From assembly GCA_036971715.1 (NCBI GenBank), contig JAVHJL010000004.1, forward strand, positions 1,798,001 through 1,862,000: a stretch of DNA of 64,000 nucleotides. Direction: 5' to 3'. The position numbers and the translations under genes were made by a program. The DNA comes from Arthrobotrys musiformis. Taxonomy: Eukaryota > Ascomycota > Orbiliomycetes > Orbiliales > Orbiliaceae. The notes under the pieces are model-generated. The model saw only the letters and a program-made list of their open reading frames with translations. It was not told the DNA's origin and made no database searches. Shown here piece by piece: positions 32,429-43,500 of the stretch. Numbering within the stretch: position 1 is the first letter of the stretch; each line of letters starts with the position of its first letter.

Positions 32429-32503
<75 letters not shown>
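32429..32503. repeat. Microsatellite (CTA)17 followed by (CTG)8
   Basis: There are 17 uninterrupted CTA units (32429-32479) directly followed by 8 CTG units (32480-32503). A compound repeat of this kind arises by a point change in one unit followed by slippage. It lies in a non-coding region; the reading frame across it is not a gene. Confidence 0.95.
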
Positions 32504-32820
32504 TTACTAAGAGCCTACCTACTTAAGTACCTACTTACCAACTTATCTGCCGGCCTACCTTCCTACCTACAAGTGAAGTGAGGAGGACTTGGGAAAATAG
32601 AATGTAAGTCTTCTAGTAGGCAGTTCTTTGGAGGCCCGTGGTTCGCAGGATCCGAGTAATGCCTTGTACCTAGGTAGTCTGTTTATCTTTAATTATAATT
32701 GTTTTATTTTGTAAGATTACGACGGCATTGCATTGGACTTAAGCCGACTGCCTCCTTCCCCATTTTATTCCATTTTATCCCATTTCATTCTATATGTGCC
32801 TATAGACAGGCAGGGGGCAG

Positions 32821-32836
32821 GCCTATAGCTATAGGC
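32821..32836. repeat. 16-bp perfect palindrome in low-complexity region
   Basis: GCCTATAGCTATAGGC is a perfect 16-bp palindrome. A second partial copy (14 of the 16 bases) starts at 32913 within a tandem TGAAAGCCTA unit, and related CTATAGCTA motifs recur near 33010. It could be a binding site, a cruciform or a remnant of a short repeat family. Confidence 0.7.
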
Positions 32837-35060
32837 TGGTAGGCTTATAGGTAGAAAGGTGGGTAGGAAGGTGGGTAAGAAAATAATTTGAGGCCTGTGA
32901 AAGCCTATGAAAGCCTATAGCTATAGATAGGTATATACCGAACTAGACTAATATATAAGTGCCTACTGTGCCGGATAAGGGTATATTTTCAACGCTCTTG
33001 GAATATAAGTCTATAGCTACTTAGGTTTATATAAAATCTCCCACTTTAACACTACTTTAATAAATATTAAAGTTAAAAAAGAAGAATTAATTAGATATTA
33101 TACTACAATTACTGTAGCGATACCGTAATAATATCACCCTCTTTGCCGGCATAGCTAGTATATATAGACTTAAGTACCTAAGTAACTTACGGTTAGGTAC
33201 AGTTAATGCTGACTCCAGGCCAGGCCAGGTCCGACTTGCACTTGGTCATTTTTCCTAACACTTGTATGAGATGTTGCCCTGTTTTTCGATTTTCTTTGGC
33301 GAAGTCTGTTTTGAGACAAGTTTTTGAATAGATTATCAAAAAAAAAAGAGATTTTAATATGCATACTTAGTACTAGGTACAGACATGTACATTATACCTA
33401 GGCAGTCTCGTTCCCCGCATTATACTTGGATACTCACCTAGTTGAAAGGTTTTCGCACGTTGGATTATTAAGAGGTTTCTACCAAATTATAGTGTGCAGG
33501 AGGGGGATCACCGGATTAAAACCAGGGTGTGTCTGGCTGCCGGCCGACTCGAGCTGTCGGCGTGACCATTTTACTTAGCTAACAAACACCATCTTTTATT
33601 CAATTTCGACAAAGCGAGACAATCGAGAGAAAAAAGAAAAGCGGGGGTTGACAGACCAATAGCATGTGCAGGAGGGAGTGTCTGCACGAGGCTATTGGCT
33701 ACAATCAATATTAAATACCCACTACAGCTTCTCAGCCAGTTATTGGAGATATGCAGCATGAAAGAGTTTGAGACCGACGCCGGTGGGAGTTTATCCTGAA
33801 TATTACATTTGTATTGTATTGTAGTCGCCAGTGATCCGAGCACGAGGGCACACCAATATTACCCTCCTCTGGCGCTGCAGCTGGACAGTGAATTCGAATA
33901 AATTAAATTATATCAACCTCGGTTTGGAGTAGATGTAATAGAGCAGATTGAAGGTTGAGCTGTGGCAGGGTTCATGACAAAGGCTGACGGTTGCGGCAAC
34001 ACAGAACAGCTGCAATAAAGAGCCCTTGCATTCCGCGACCGCCACTCTTTTCACATATTTCCATATCCAACATACAACATCCCTCGAGTTTGTATATACA
34101 CTTAAATATATATACTGAAGGTCGAGGTGGAATACCTCAAAGGCACCGGGATCTTGTATCTGAATTCGATCCTGTCGGCGGCACCCTGGTCGACATTATA
34201 TTTATAGTTATATTTGGGTCTCCGTCATCTTCTTTTACCAGAAACAGGGAACTTTGTTCTGGCTCAAACAGTCAGAAAGTGCGAACAAGCACCCAAAACC
34301 CTCCTCGAGACCGTTCCTTCTCCTTCTCACTCCCACTCTCATACGACTAAGAGAAATACAGACTGGACTCCCGGCGGCCGACAGCAGCCAGCAGCCAGCT
34401 TCCCGATCCATCATCATCCCATTCTCACTCCGACAGTGAATAGTCTGCGTGGCAGCTGCTGCTGCGAAGGAAAAAGAGAGCTAAGCTAGCTCGACTCGTC
34501 ACCCCGGTCCGTTCTGATCTGTCTCGGGCCTGGCTGGTCCTTGACTTCCGGACACAACCGCGCGACCTTTCTGCTTTCTTCGGCCTCTTCGCTGGCTTAT
34601 AACTAACTCTCACTCTCTCTCACCCACATTCACATTATTCACATTCACCTGCTTTACGTACACTCTGCATAACGTTCCTGAGGAGGGAAAGTGCGGATCT
34701 CGACGGACCCAACCAGAATCCAACCAACTGATGGTCTCCCTCTTATAAACACCAGGGCTCCCATTCCCTCTCTTCCTCCTTCCTTTCCTTCCTTCTCTTT
34801 TATAAAAAAAAATTGTTTGTTTGCCCGACGACCCACTTTTAAGGCCTTTTCGATCAATTCTTCTTTAAAGAGAGACGAGGCTCTGTATGCCAGGGTGTTT
34901 GTCCGGCTAACCGCTGCCGAAAAGTAAGGCTGCCCTCTCCCTGCTCTGCAACCGTCCCTGACATGAACATTCCCATTCCCATCTCCGGCACACATCGATC
35001 GTACTCCTCTATCGCTAGAAAAAAAGGAAAGAAAGGGAAATCTAATTTGGTGGAAATGTA

Positions 35061-36739
35061 GTGCCTCCGTCCATCGACCCCATAATATTATCAAACTCTA
35101 CCGACATCTCGTCATCGAACATCACCCTCGCTGCTGGCACCATCCTCTACCAGAACAACTCTATCTTCGCCACCCTCTTCACCTACGTCGTCGGCGGCAT
35201 CTTCGCCAGCTTCGGCACTGCCTACCACGACCTCCTCTGGGCCGTCCGTTCCCCCTCAAAACGAAAATACGAGTCCAAAAGATGGCATAGCGCCATAAGT
35301 CCCGAAGGTCATCGCTTCGTTCCAGTCAGAGAAAAGGCATTAAGATCGAATTGGGAAAGGCGGCAGTCGGGATTGGACAATAGTCTGGGATTGGTCCGTC
35401 AGAGCAACAACGGGGATACCAGAACCGGCGATGGGAAGCCCGATCCGAATTTCGAAGGACAGGACGAAAAATGGGGGGACTGGGGCGATTACAAGGAGGA
35501 GAAACGGCGGTTGGATGAGAGAGAGCGGCTGAGGAAAGAGGCTGGTGGGCATAGTGGCGATGTGCCCAAATATGTCCTTGAGTATGCGCCGTTGATCCAC
35601 CTCTACTCGAAGGAGGAGTACTGGCCCGGCGACATCGATTTGCAGTATGTTTTCCCTCATTGCCATTTTATTTTGTTTTGTTTTTTAAAGGGAAGGTGGG
35701 ATTAACGATGAAACAGCCTCCGACGAACCACCCCGCAGCTCAACTTCACCGACGTCCCCGAAGCCATCTCCCTCGACAACCTCTCCCTCTTCAACCAATA
35801 CGCCCCATACCTCTACCTCACCAGCAAAGACGACCCGGAAGCCCACCCGGGCTGGCTCTCCGCACGCTTCAACATCCCCGACCTCAAGACCGGCAAATGC
35901 GACGCCCCCGGAACACTAATCTGGGTCGACAAGGGTAATGGCGTCGTCGACGCCTTCTGGTTCTATTTTTACAGCTACAATCTCGGAAACGTGGTCTTCA
36001 ACGTGCGCTTTGGAAACCATGTGGGTGATTGGGAACACAGCATGGTGCGGTTCGTGAACGGGGAGCCGAAGTATATGTTCTTGAGCCAGCATACCGGTGG
36101 CGACGCCTATGTCTGGGATGCACTGGAGAAGAAGGGGAAGCGGGTATTTATTATCTCCATATCTGTTTAACAAACCCCCGAACGCTAACACATGCACAGC
36201 CGGTAATATACTCCGCAGTAGGCACACACGCCAACTATGCCACCGCCGGAAAACAGGAGTACATCGTCCCCTTCGGTCTTCTGGCCGATAACACGGATAC
36301 CGGCCCCATCTGGGACCTTACGCTTAACAGCAGAATGTACAACTACAACCTGAGCAACCACCTCCTTCTCCCATCATCGAATAATCCAGAGGCACCGATC
36401 TCGTGGTTTTATTTCGATGGCCACTGGGGTGATAAATTTTATCCGTTTAATGATACACGACAGTACGGGCTTTTGGGCGAGGCTCATTATGTTAGCGGAC
36501 CTTTAGGCCCCAGATGGAAGAATCTGGGTAGGAGGGGTGTGTGTCAAAGAGATGATGAGGAGTGTATTATTATGACGCAGTTAAGGTATGGAAGAAAACG
36601 GTGGGAGTGGGAAGCCGATCCTTTGGACGGCGGATTAGACGTACCCTGGTGGGCACTGGGTGGACTGGATTGGTATCTTGTTTGCTGGTTTATGGTAGAG
36701 TGGGTTGTTGCGATCTTTGTGATCCATAATTTTAGGTGA
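35061..36739 (+). CDS. Vps62/DUF946-family protein, start unresolved
   Basis: Exons 35061-35644, 35717-36143 and 36200-36739 are joined by introns of 72 nt (35645-35716) and 56 nt (36144-36199), both in frame. The first exon begins at an acceptor-like TAG at 35058-35060, so the start codon must lie upstream. One possibility is a tiny exon at 34887-34896 (ATG CCA GGG T) with a 164-nt intron, but this is weak. The protein has one N-terminal transmembrane helix (SIFATLFTYVVGGIFASFG), then the Vps62 core: YAPLIHLYSKEEYWPGDI, LNQYAP-like strings, NHVGDWEHSMVRF, THANYATAGKQEY, DGHWGDKFY. A hydrophobic Trp-rich segment ends the chain. Yeast Vps62 is required for cytoplasm-to-vacuole protein delivery; fungal homologues are mostly uncharacterised. 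Confidence 0.85.
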
Positions 36740-37395
36740 TCGGGATTACAAAGTAGAGAGGGGGGTGTAGACGTTTGCATAGGGAAGAGTATGGCGTCCT
36801 CTTTGATTTGGGTTTTTTAGTCGCTCGTTGGGTTACTGTCTTTTTTTTTTTTGCATCTTCCACTGGCGCGGTGGATGGTTATGACCTTGCTTTGTGCTGG
36901 GGTCTTTTGCGGAGAGTTATGGCGTATTTTATTATTGTTGCGGTTGGTGGGGTATAGTATAGTAGATCGAGTATTGGATTGTATAGAGTAATGATAATGA
37001 GGGGTGTAATTATGTTAATTTTACATATTTTGGAACGTTCTTGGGTGGGTTTTGTAGGGGTATAAATGTGATTGCTTCGTCTGTATTGGGATTTAGATGT
37101 TAACGTTGTTTTCGAGCGGGTAGGGGATCTTTTTGTTGAAAGTCAGGCTCTCGATTCGGATCGCTTGAGTCCGGTTTGTGGAACTCCTGCCCGGTGGCAT
37201 TCAGTGCCCTCGAACGAGATTACGAGCGCGTGAAAGAACTGTAAACGCCGTTTTTTAGATCTTTTAACAAAACATGTACCTATATATAAATGCAAAATCC
37301 ACCCGCTACCCAGAAATCCAAGAACACCAAAATGCAATGTAAATACCATCTATACCCCTCTCAACCCGTCTCCAAATATACTTCTACATACAAAT
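36740..37395. other. Convergent 3' spacer
   Basis: This 656-bp spacer lies between the Vps62-like gene and the multi-pass membrane protein gene. It should contain both 3' UTRs. No gene or clear repeat is seen. Confidence 0.5.
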
Positions 37396-38284
37396 CTAAA
37401 CCCTCTCACCAACAGTCTGCCCCCTCCTACCTTCCTCCAAACTCTCGACGTTGTAGACTTCTGTTTCGCCCTTCTTATTTTGCGGCTTAACTTTCCCGCC
37501 GCGGATGTTGATATACCCGATTGTGATCAATAGGATCAATGCTATTGTTTCCGGGACCAACGTGCACCCGATGAGGTACTTCACGTTTGAAACGCGGAAT
37601 GTGATCATTGAAACCTCACGGTGGAAGGTGGAGTACACGCCGAAGATGATACGGACGTAGAGGGCTGCCATTGTCACGGATAGTATCGCTAATGTCTATC
37701 CTTTCATTAGTAATTTTTCTTGTATTATGGGGAGGAGGGAGGGGACATACGTTACTCTTCCGTCTATACATCATCCACGCATAGGCGACATAAAGCGATT
37801 GAATCACCGTCAACACCAAGAATATAATAGTACCGGCCTGAATACACGCCAGCGCACTATCATCCGCCGTCCCGGTACTATCGTAATTCGACGACCCATA
37901 AATAACAAGTACCAAACCGACGATATTTAATAATCGTACTTTTCCGTGGAATTGTTGTTGGGTGGGGTTGAATTCTATATGCGTCTCCGCCCAGCTGATG
38001 AATAACGCCGATTCGGTTTCCAAAAGACCGATGTAACCGATGGATAATGTTACGATGAAGGCGATGACGGCGGAGGTGTTGGTGTAGTTTGAGGAGTAGA
38101 AGACGAGTTCGGAGATGAAGCAGGCTAGTCGGGCGGCGCAGAGGATGAAGGCACCCCAGAAGCCGTAGCGGATTGGGTAGCCCGCGCGGAGGTGGGTGAT
38201 CCAGATGTGTAGGGAGGGGAGGAGGAGGACGGTAAAGATCGTGAGGAAGATTACGGAGGTTGTTTCTATGGGGGACCAGTGCAT
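37396..38284 (-). CDS. Seven-helix membrane protein, DUF7702-like
   Basis: Two exons, 38284-37751 and 37695-37396, with a 55-nt intron (37696-37750), encode 277 residues. Hydrophobic segments are seen at about residues 10-30, 42-62, 72-95, 115-132, 147-170, 180-200 and 222-245, consistent with seven helices, followed by a hydrophilic tail (KPQNKKGETEVYNVES). The pattern, with a GYPIRYGFWG string after the first helix and polar NYTNTSAV in the third loop, resembles fungal 7-TM proteins placed in DUF7702. The substrate or ligand is unknown. An RTA1-type transporter is an alternative. It converges with the Vps62-like gene. Confidence 0.7.
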
Positions 38285-40565
38285 TTTGTTTGGTGTTGTT
38301 TGGTGTTGGGTTTGTTGGATTTTTGGAGGCGCGCGAAGGGTGAGTTTTTGGCGGCGATGGTGCTTTTATTCTACTTTTTATGAAGGTTTATAAAATGGTA
38401 TATGGGTATGTGATAAATTTATGAAATGAAGAAAGAGAAACGATGACGTCTGATGATGATGAAGGATGCTGCTGATAGGGAAAGAAAAGTCTTGGAGTTT
38501 CTTGGAAGGGAGCCGGTTTATATAAACAAATGGAAGCCCAGTCTGCCCAGTCGACTGCGACTAAACTACCAATGCATGCGTATTGAAGTCATCACCAAAC
38601 GTCCAGTAACCTTTTTTTCTTGGGAGGTACGACTAGAAAAGGTTCGATACGACCGAATCCGGAAATGCAGTACAGGCGGACCTTGAGGCTGCAAACTCTA
38701 AGGGGTGACTAAGTCAATCCGATGGGAGTGGCCATAAGGCGTAGGGCATTTTTCGCTAGCAAATGGGGCTGATAAAAAAGCTTGTCTGTTAGATCTCCAG
38801 GCCCCTGAGGATTCCTAGCGAGGTTGAATACATGGTAGGCTCGATACGACCGAAAGTGAATGGCGGTGAGACGTAATCATTCCGCGGCAGGGATTACGAT
38901 CAAGCTTTTTTGCTCTGCCGTCATCCGGCGTGCTACTACCGAGCAGAGCCACTGCTTTTACGACCCGAAGGGGTAATTGTCTACAAACACTCCTCCCAGC
39001 GATTCGGAAACTCCGGCTGTGGGTTTAAGCGAGTGGATTGGGGATAGTTTGGTTTATGTAATGTAACCATTTCCACGCTATATTTTGTAGACGGGGTACT
39101 TGCGAATTCAATTGCATTATTGGATGAAGGGGCATGCAGGTGTTATTAGGCTGACGAGTAACGGTTTTTTATTTTTATTTTTATTTTGTTTTCCTTGTCG
39201 GCAAAGTTTTTTTTAGGGAGCTCGAGCGCTCTTCGAAGCCGAGTTCGAGCCGGAGATGTCGCATGTCGGCGACGGAATACACTTCGAACATTACAACGTC
39301 AACTTTTATTCATATGCATACCGACGGTAACGCATACGTATGTAATGGACTCCAAAGCCACCGTAGACCCTGTCTCGTGCGCAGCCTACTAGGTATATCA
39401 AAATTCTGTTTCACAGGTACTACAATCCTCGCGATGAAAGAGAGATTAGGCAGAGTTTGCAATTGACGAATCATACCCAGGCAGCCTTACCACGACAACC
39501 ACTTATACCAGGTTACAATTAATGTATCGTTTAAGCAATCTCGCGGGAAAGTTGGAGGCCGAAAGGTCTTAAGTTATATCCGTATACCAAGAAAGACCAC
39601 CACGGCTTAGACTGTACACGTACGGGGAGTATTGAGGATTGAGGATCATCTCATAAACCAAATGCTTCTAATCGAAGGCTCATCTTTATCCCCGCGGATC
39701 CGATAGCCGACCCAGAAGATGCACCCTTTCCATACGGCACATTTTCCTGAATTCTAGAAGCTCTAGTCTGGCATGTTTAGTCTAACCAATAACCTTAATT
39801 GGAAATGGATACTGAGCAAATACTTCCCTCAGATATCTCCAACATAGCGAGTTCAAGAATATAAAAAGTTATCAATATGCAATCGCGCATTTTATATAAT
39901 ACAGGGCCTGAGAAAATCGACTGTTATATGAAGTATATATGTATAATAGATAGCCCACACATAAAACGAAATTTGATTCCCTTGAATACCTTATCGATTC
40001 CTAAGATCCAGAGATAGCACAATGACAGCCTTCCCGCCGAACCCCTGCCGCAATCCCGAACAGGAAACGTAATGAACGAGCTAAACAAAGCTCAATAACA
40101 TCCAGCGCCGCTAAACAACACACCCCTTAGCCCTAACAGCGACCGCTCCCCAAAACTCAATATCAAGATATCCCCAAAACCCTACCTGCGCTACCCCCCC
40201 TCCAAACTTCATGAATAAAAAACGTGAGCGCAGGAGTCCGCCACGAAAAAAAAATTGTAAATCATGTTATAAAATCTTTCCCTCCCCACAAACCCAACAT
40301 GTTCGATTCCCTCATCGCCGTGTATTTGTTTTCTTAAACCCTCCTCCCGCGACGCGTCTTCCTTTCATTTCATTCGATCTTCCTTCCACCACAGAGTAAA
40401 GCTTTGAAGTCTTATCAAGATTCCCGAGTTAACTCGTCATCCAACTATTTCTCGATCTTATCATCGATCTTCATTCCTTCCTTCCCGTTTGATTTTTCAT
40501 AAAGTCAAGCTTCCATTCCCTCCTTCCAAAAGGGCAGGTTCCCCAGTTTCTGAATCGAAAGCAGC
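38285..40565. other. 2.3-kb intergenic region upstream of DNMT5
   Basis: This region has no supported gene. It includes two similar short motifs (GTTCGATACGACCGAA near 38642 and GCTCGATACGACCGAA near 38831) about 190 bp apart. The part upstream of 40566 is pyrimidine-rich and looks like the DNMT5 leader. The 62-residue ORF at 40211-40399 has no recognisable feature. Confidence 0.4.
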
Positions 40566-43500
40566 ATGCCTCGAAAGGGTGTAAGCGCCAAACGGCGTTT
40601 GAGTAACGAATCCGATGAGGAACCCGTCCAAGCTCCCGCCCCGGAGCTTACAGCTCAAAACGAACAGTTGAGACGAACTCGAAGTCGTATGGTTCTGAGA
40701 TCCGCCCCTTCCCAAACCCAACAGATAGATGCAAATCCATCAGCCTCTCTTGCAGAGACATCCGGTAAGTCCACAAACACAAATCTTTGTGTAACCCTGT
40801 CACTTCGTCTTTTGCAACGCCCCCACCAATCAAAGTCGGACATGTGCTAATCTGAACCTTGCGTTAACTGATATAGTCTATGCAACGGCATCTATCCCAG
40901 TTCCTGATCATCCATTTTCCGGTGTCGGGCTCTTGCAGGCTCTGCCGAATGCTTCTAATGTAGGTCCTTCGACAGCTGCCAGGAGAACTACCAGAAGTCG
41001 GTTTTTGGGTGTCGGCCTCGCGAATGAGAATGTCCCCCCTCCTCTTGGGAAACGTAAGAGGAACGTAGCTTCGTATAAACCTGAAGCCTTCGATGATGCC
41101 GAGTTCGGAACACCAGATATCCTCGATGACGATGATGAATCCGATTTCGAGGAAGACGTGGTCTGTGCCACGGATTCTGACGATGGCTACGAGGACGAGG
41201 ACGAGAATGAAGAGGAACAACAACCCTCTCATCCCGCCAAAGGCAAATCATCTAGATCAAAGCCTAAGGCTTCTAGTGAAACTTGGGACAATCCCGGTGC
41301 CACTCTCATCAGGAGCACCCCAATTAACAAATGGTCCGATTCAAGTATGGAAGACCTCCCGCCTCTGTCAGACATCGATGACATCTTTGCGGATCTCACA
41401 AAGAACCATTCCGGCCTTGTCGATGTTGCCAATCATCTCAACGGAAGGCCCTTGAGGGTCGCGACCATGTGCTCTGGCACGGAGAGTCCCCTTCTCGCTC
41501 TCGGCTTGATGATCAAACATCTGAGCGAAATCTTCGGCGCTCAAATGACTTTTGAGCATCTGTTTTCCTGCGAGATCGAGCCTTTCAAGCAGGCGTACAT
41601 CGAAAGGAATTTCCATCCAAAGCTTCTCTTCAGGGATGTCTGCGAGCTCAAGGAAGAATATGCCACCACAGCATATGGTTCGAAAGCCAAAGTCCCCGGT
41701 GACTGCGATATTCTGGTTGCCGGAACCTCATGCGTCGACTACAGCAACCTGAACAACCATGGCAAAGGTCTCCAGGATGGCGGTGAGTCCGGTCGAACCT
41801 TTTATGGAATGCTGGGTTGGGTTATCCAGCACAAACCAAAGATCGTGATTCTCGAAAACGTGTGCCAAGCACCTTGGGGCCGTGTCATCGCGGAATTCGA
41901 GCGGGTTGGATATGTAGCCGGCCACAGTCGTTTCGACACAAAGAACTTCTACATCCCCCACACGCGCCAGCGTGGGTATCTTGTAGCTTTTCTTAATGGA
42001 CCCGATACCGAAGAGGGTCTCCCGGAGAAATGGGTGGAGATGGTGAATGCCAAAACTCGGCCTGCTTCTGTTTCGTTTGAGGAGTTTTGCCTGGAGGATG
42101 ACCATCCAAAGGTCGTCGAGATTCGCGTCAAGCTTCAAGACGAGGTGCAAAAGTCGAAAGGTGTCGAATGGATTGCCTGTGAGCACCGACACGAAGTTGT
42201 ACGTAGCACAGAGAGGCTCGGCAGACAACGCCCTTTCACCGGCTGGCAAGAAAATGGCAAAACAACTTGCCCTGACAATGCGTGGCGAGACTGGATAGGC
42301 AGACAAGTCGACAGAGTCAAAGACCTCATGGATATAAACTACCTGCGTAGTGCTGCCAGGGGGATCGACCTTGTTTTTGTGGCCCGAGTCCATAACCTCA
42401 GTCAGAACGCAGACCGAAACACGGAAGGGAGAGGCAACGGCATCACCCAATGCTTAACCCCAACCATGATTCCTTATTCAACTTATCGAGGCGGTCCTCT
42501 GATAGGTATCGAGCTTTTGTCTTTGCAGGGATTGCCGACGGACCAACTCCTTTTCACGAGGGAGACTGAGGCAAACTTGAAAGACCTGGCTGGGAATGCC
42601 ATGAGTAGCACTGTCGTAGGAACTGCGATGGCTGCGGCGCTGGTTGTTGGGATGAAGCTGCTCGGCCGTGGTAATGGCGCTCAGCTGGCAGCTGTTGAAC
42701 CAGCCAGTCCCAGTGCTCCACCAATCGCCTTTCCTGAATCACTTCAACTAAAGACTAACGATTCCTTTGTCTACAACCGATTTGACCTTAAGCATCTCAA
42801 GAACGCTGCAACTAAGAGTGCAAGGAAGTGTGTTTGTGAGGCTCGGACGCTGACGGCTGACAAAATTCAAATTTGCAAGGCTTGTGGGCATACCTCTTGC
42901 AAACAATGTGGAATAAAACCTCAACATGAGTACGAACCTCTCCAGATGAGCAGGCGTGAACCGTTCCGATTCGAAAACATCGTCAAGGAACTACTGCCGG
43001 TAGTTGTTAGGTTCAAAGGCGTTAAGGACGCGATAAGTCATGCAATCTTGCACGGCGAGAAACTTCCAATCAAGGACAAAGCGTGGGATATATACAAACA
43101 ATATCTGCTCAAGGCATTGTCGTCAACCTTCACGTTCAGCTCAATGAAGAGGAAGGAGGTATGGGTCGCGAAGTATGACAGCTCACTGGGTCGTCTCGAC
43201 CTCCTTATGGGATCACAGCAGTTCGAATGGAGGCTTTTCGTCAAGGCGGATAGGTCGTCGAACGATTTCAAGGAGCTGCGCCGACTATTCACCCCTCATG
43301 TTGCTCACATGATCGTTGACGATAGTAAAAACTCGTTCTTCGAGGGGACCTGGAGGATTGGGGTCCCGGGTACTGCTCACATCGACGTCGAAGTGGAAGG
43401 AGTGGGCGAGAAGGTAGACTCATGGGAACGATCCCTTGGTCTTAAGGATCCTGCTTTCACCAACAAAATGGTCTATCCCGCTTTCAAGATCTTTCTTACA

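Larger units (their letters stand above)
32073..35060. other. 3-kb intergenic, AT-rich low-complexity region
   Basis: This stretch has no supported coding gene. From about 32430 to 33450 it is low-complexity, with a microsatellite (32429-32503), TACCTA/TAGGTA-type short motifs and palindromic GCCTATAGC motifs. From 33450 to 34960 the sequence is more ordinary and probably contains the Vps62 promoter and leader (CT-rich, 34600-34830). It may be a decayed mobile element; I found no clear terminal repeats. Confidence 0.5.

Noticed and set aside
32363..32581. 72-residue ORF with a poly-leucine run
   Set aside because: The leucines are only the translation of the CTA/CTG microsatellite.
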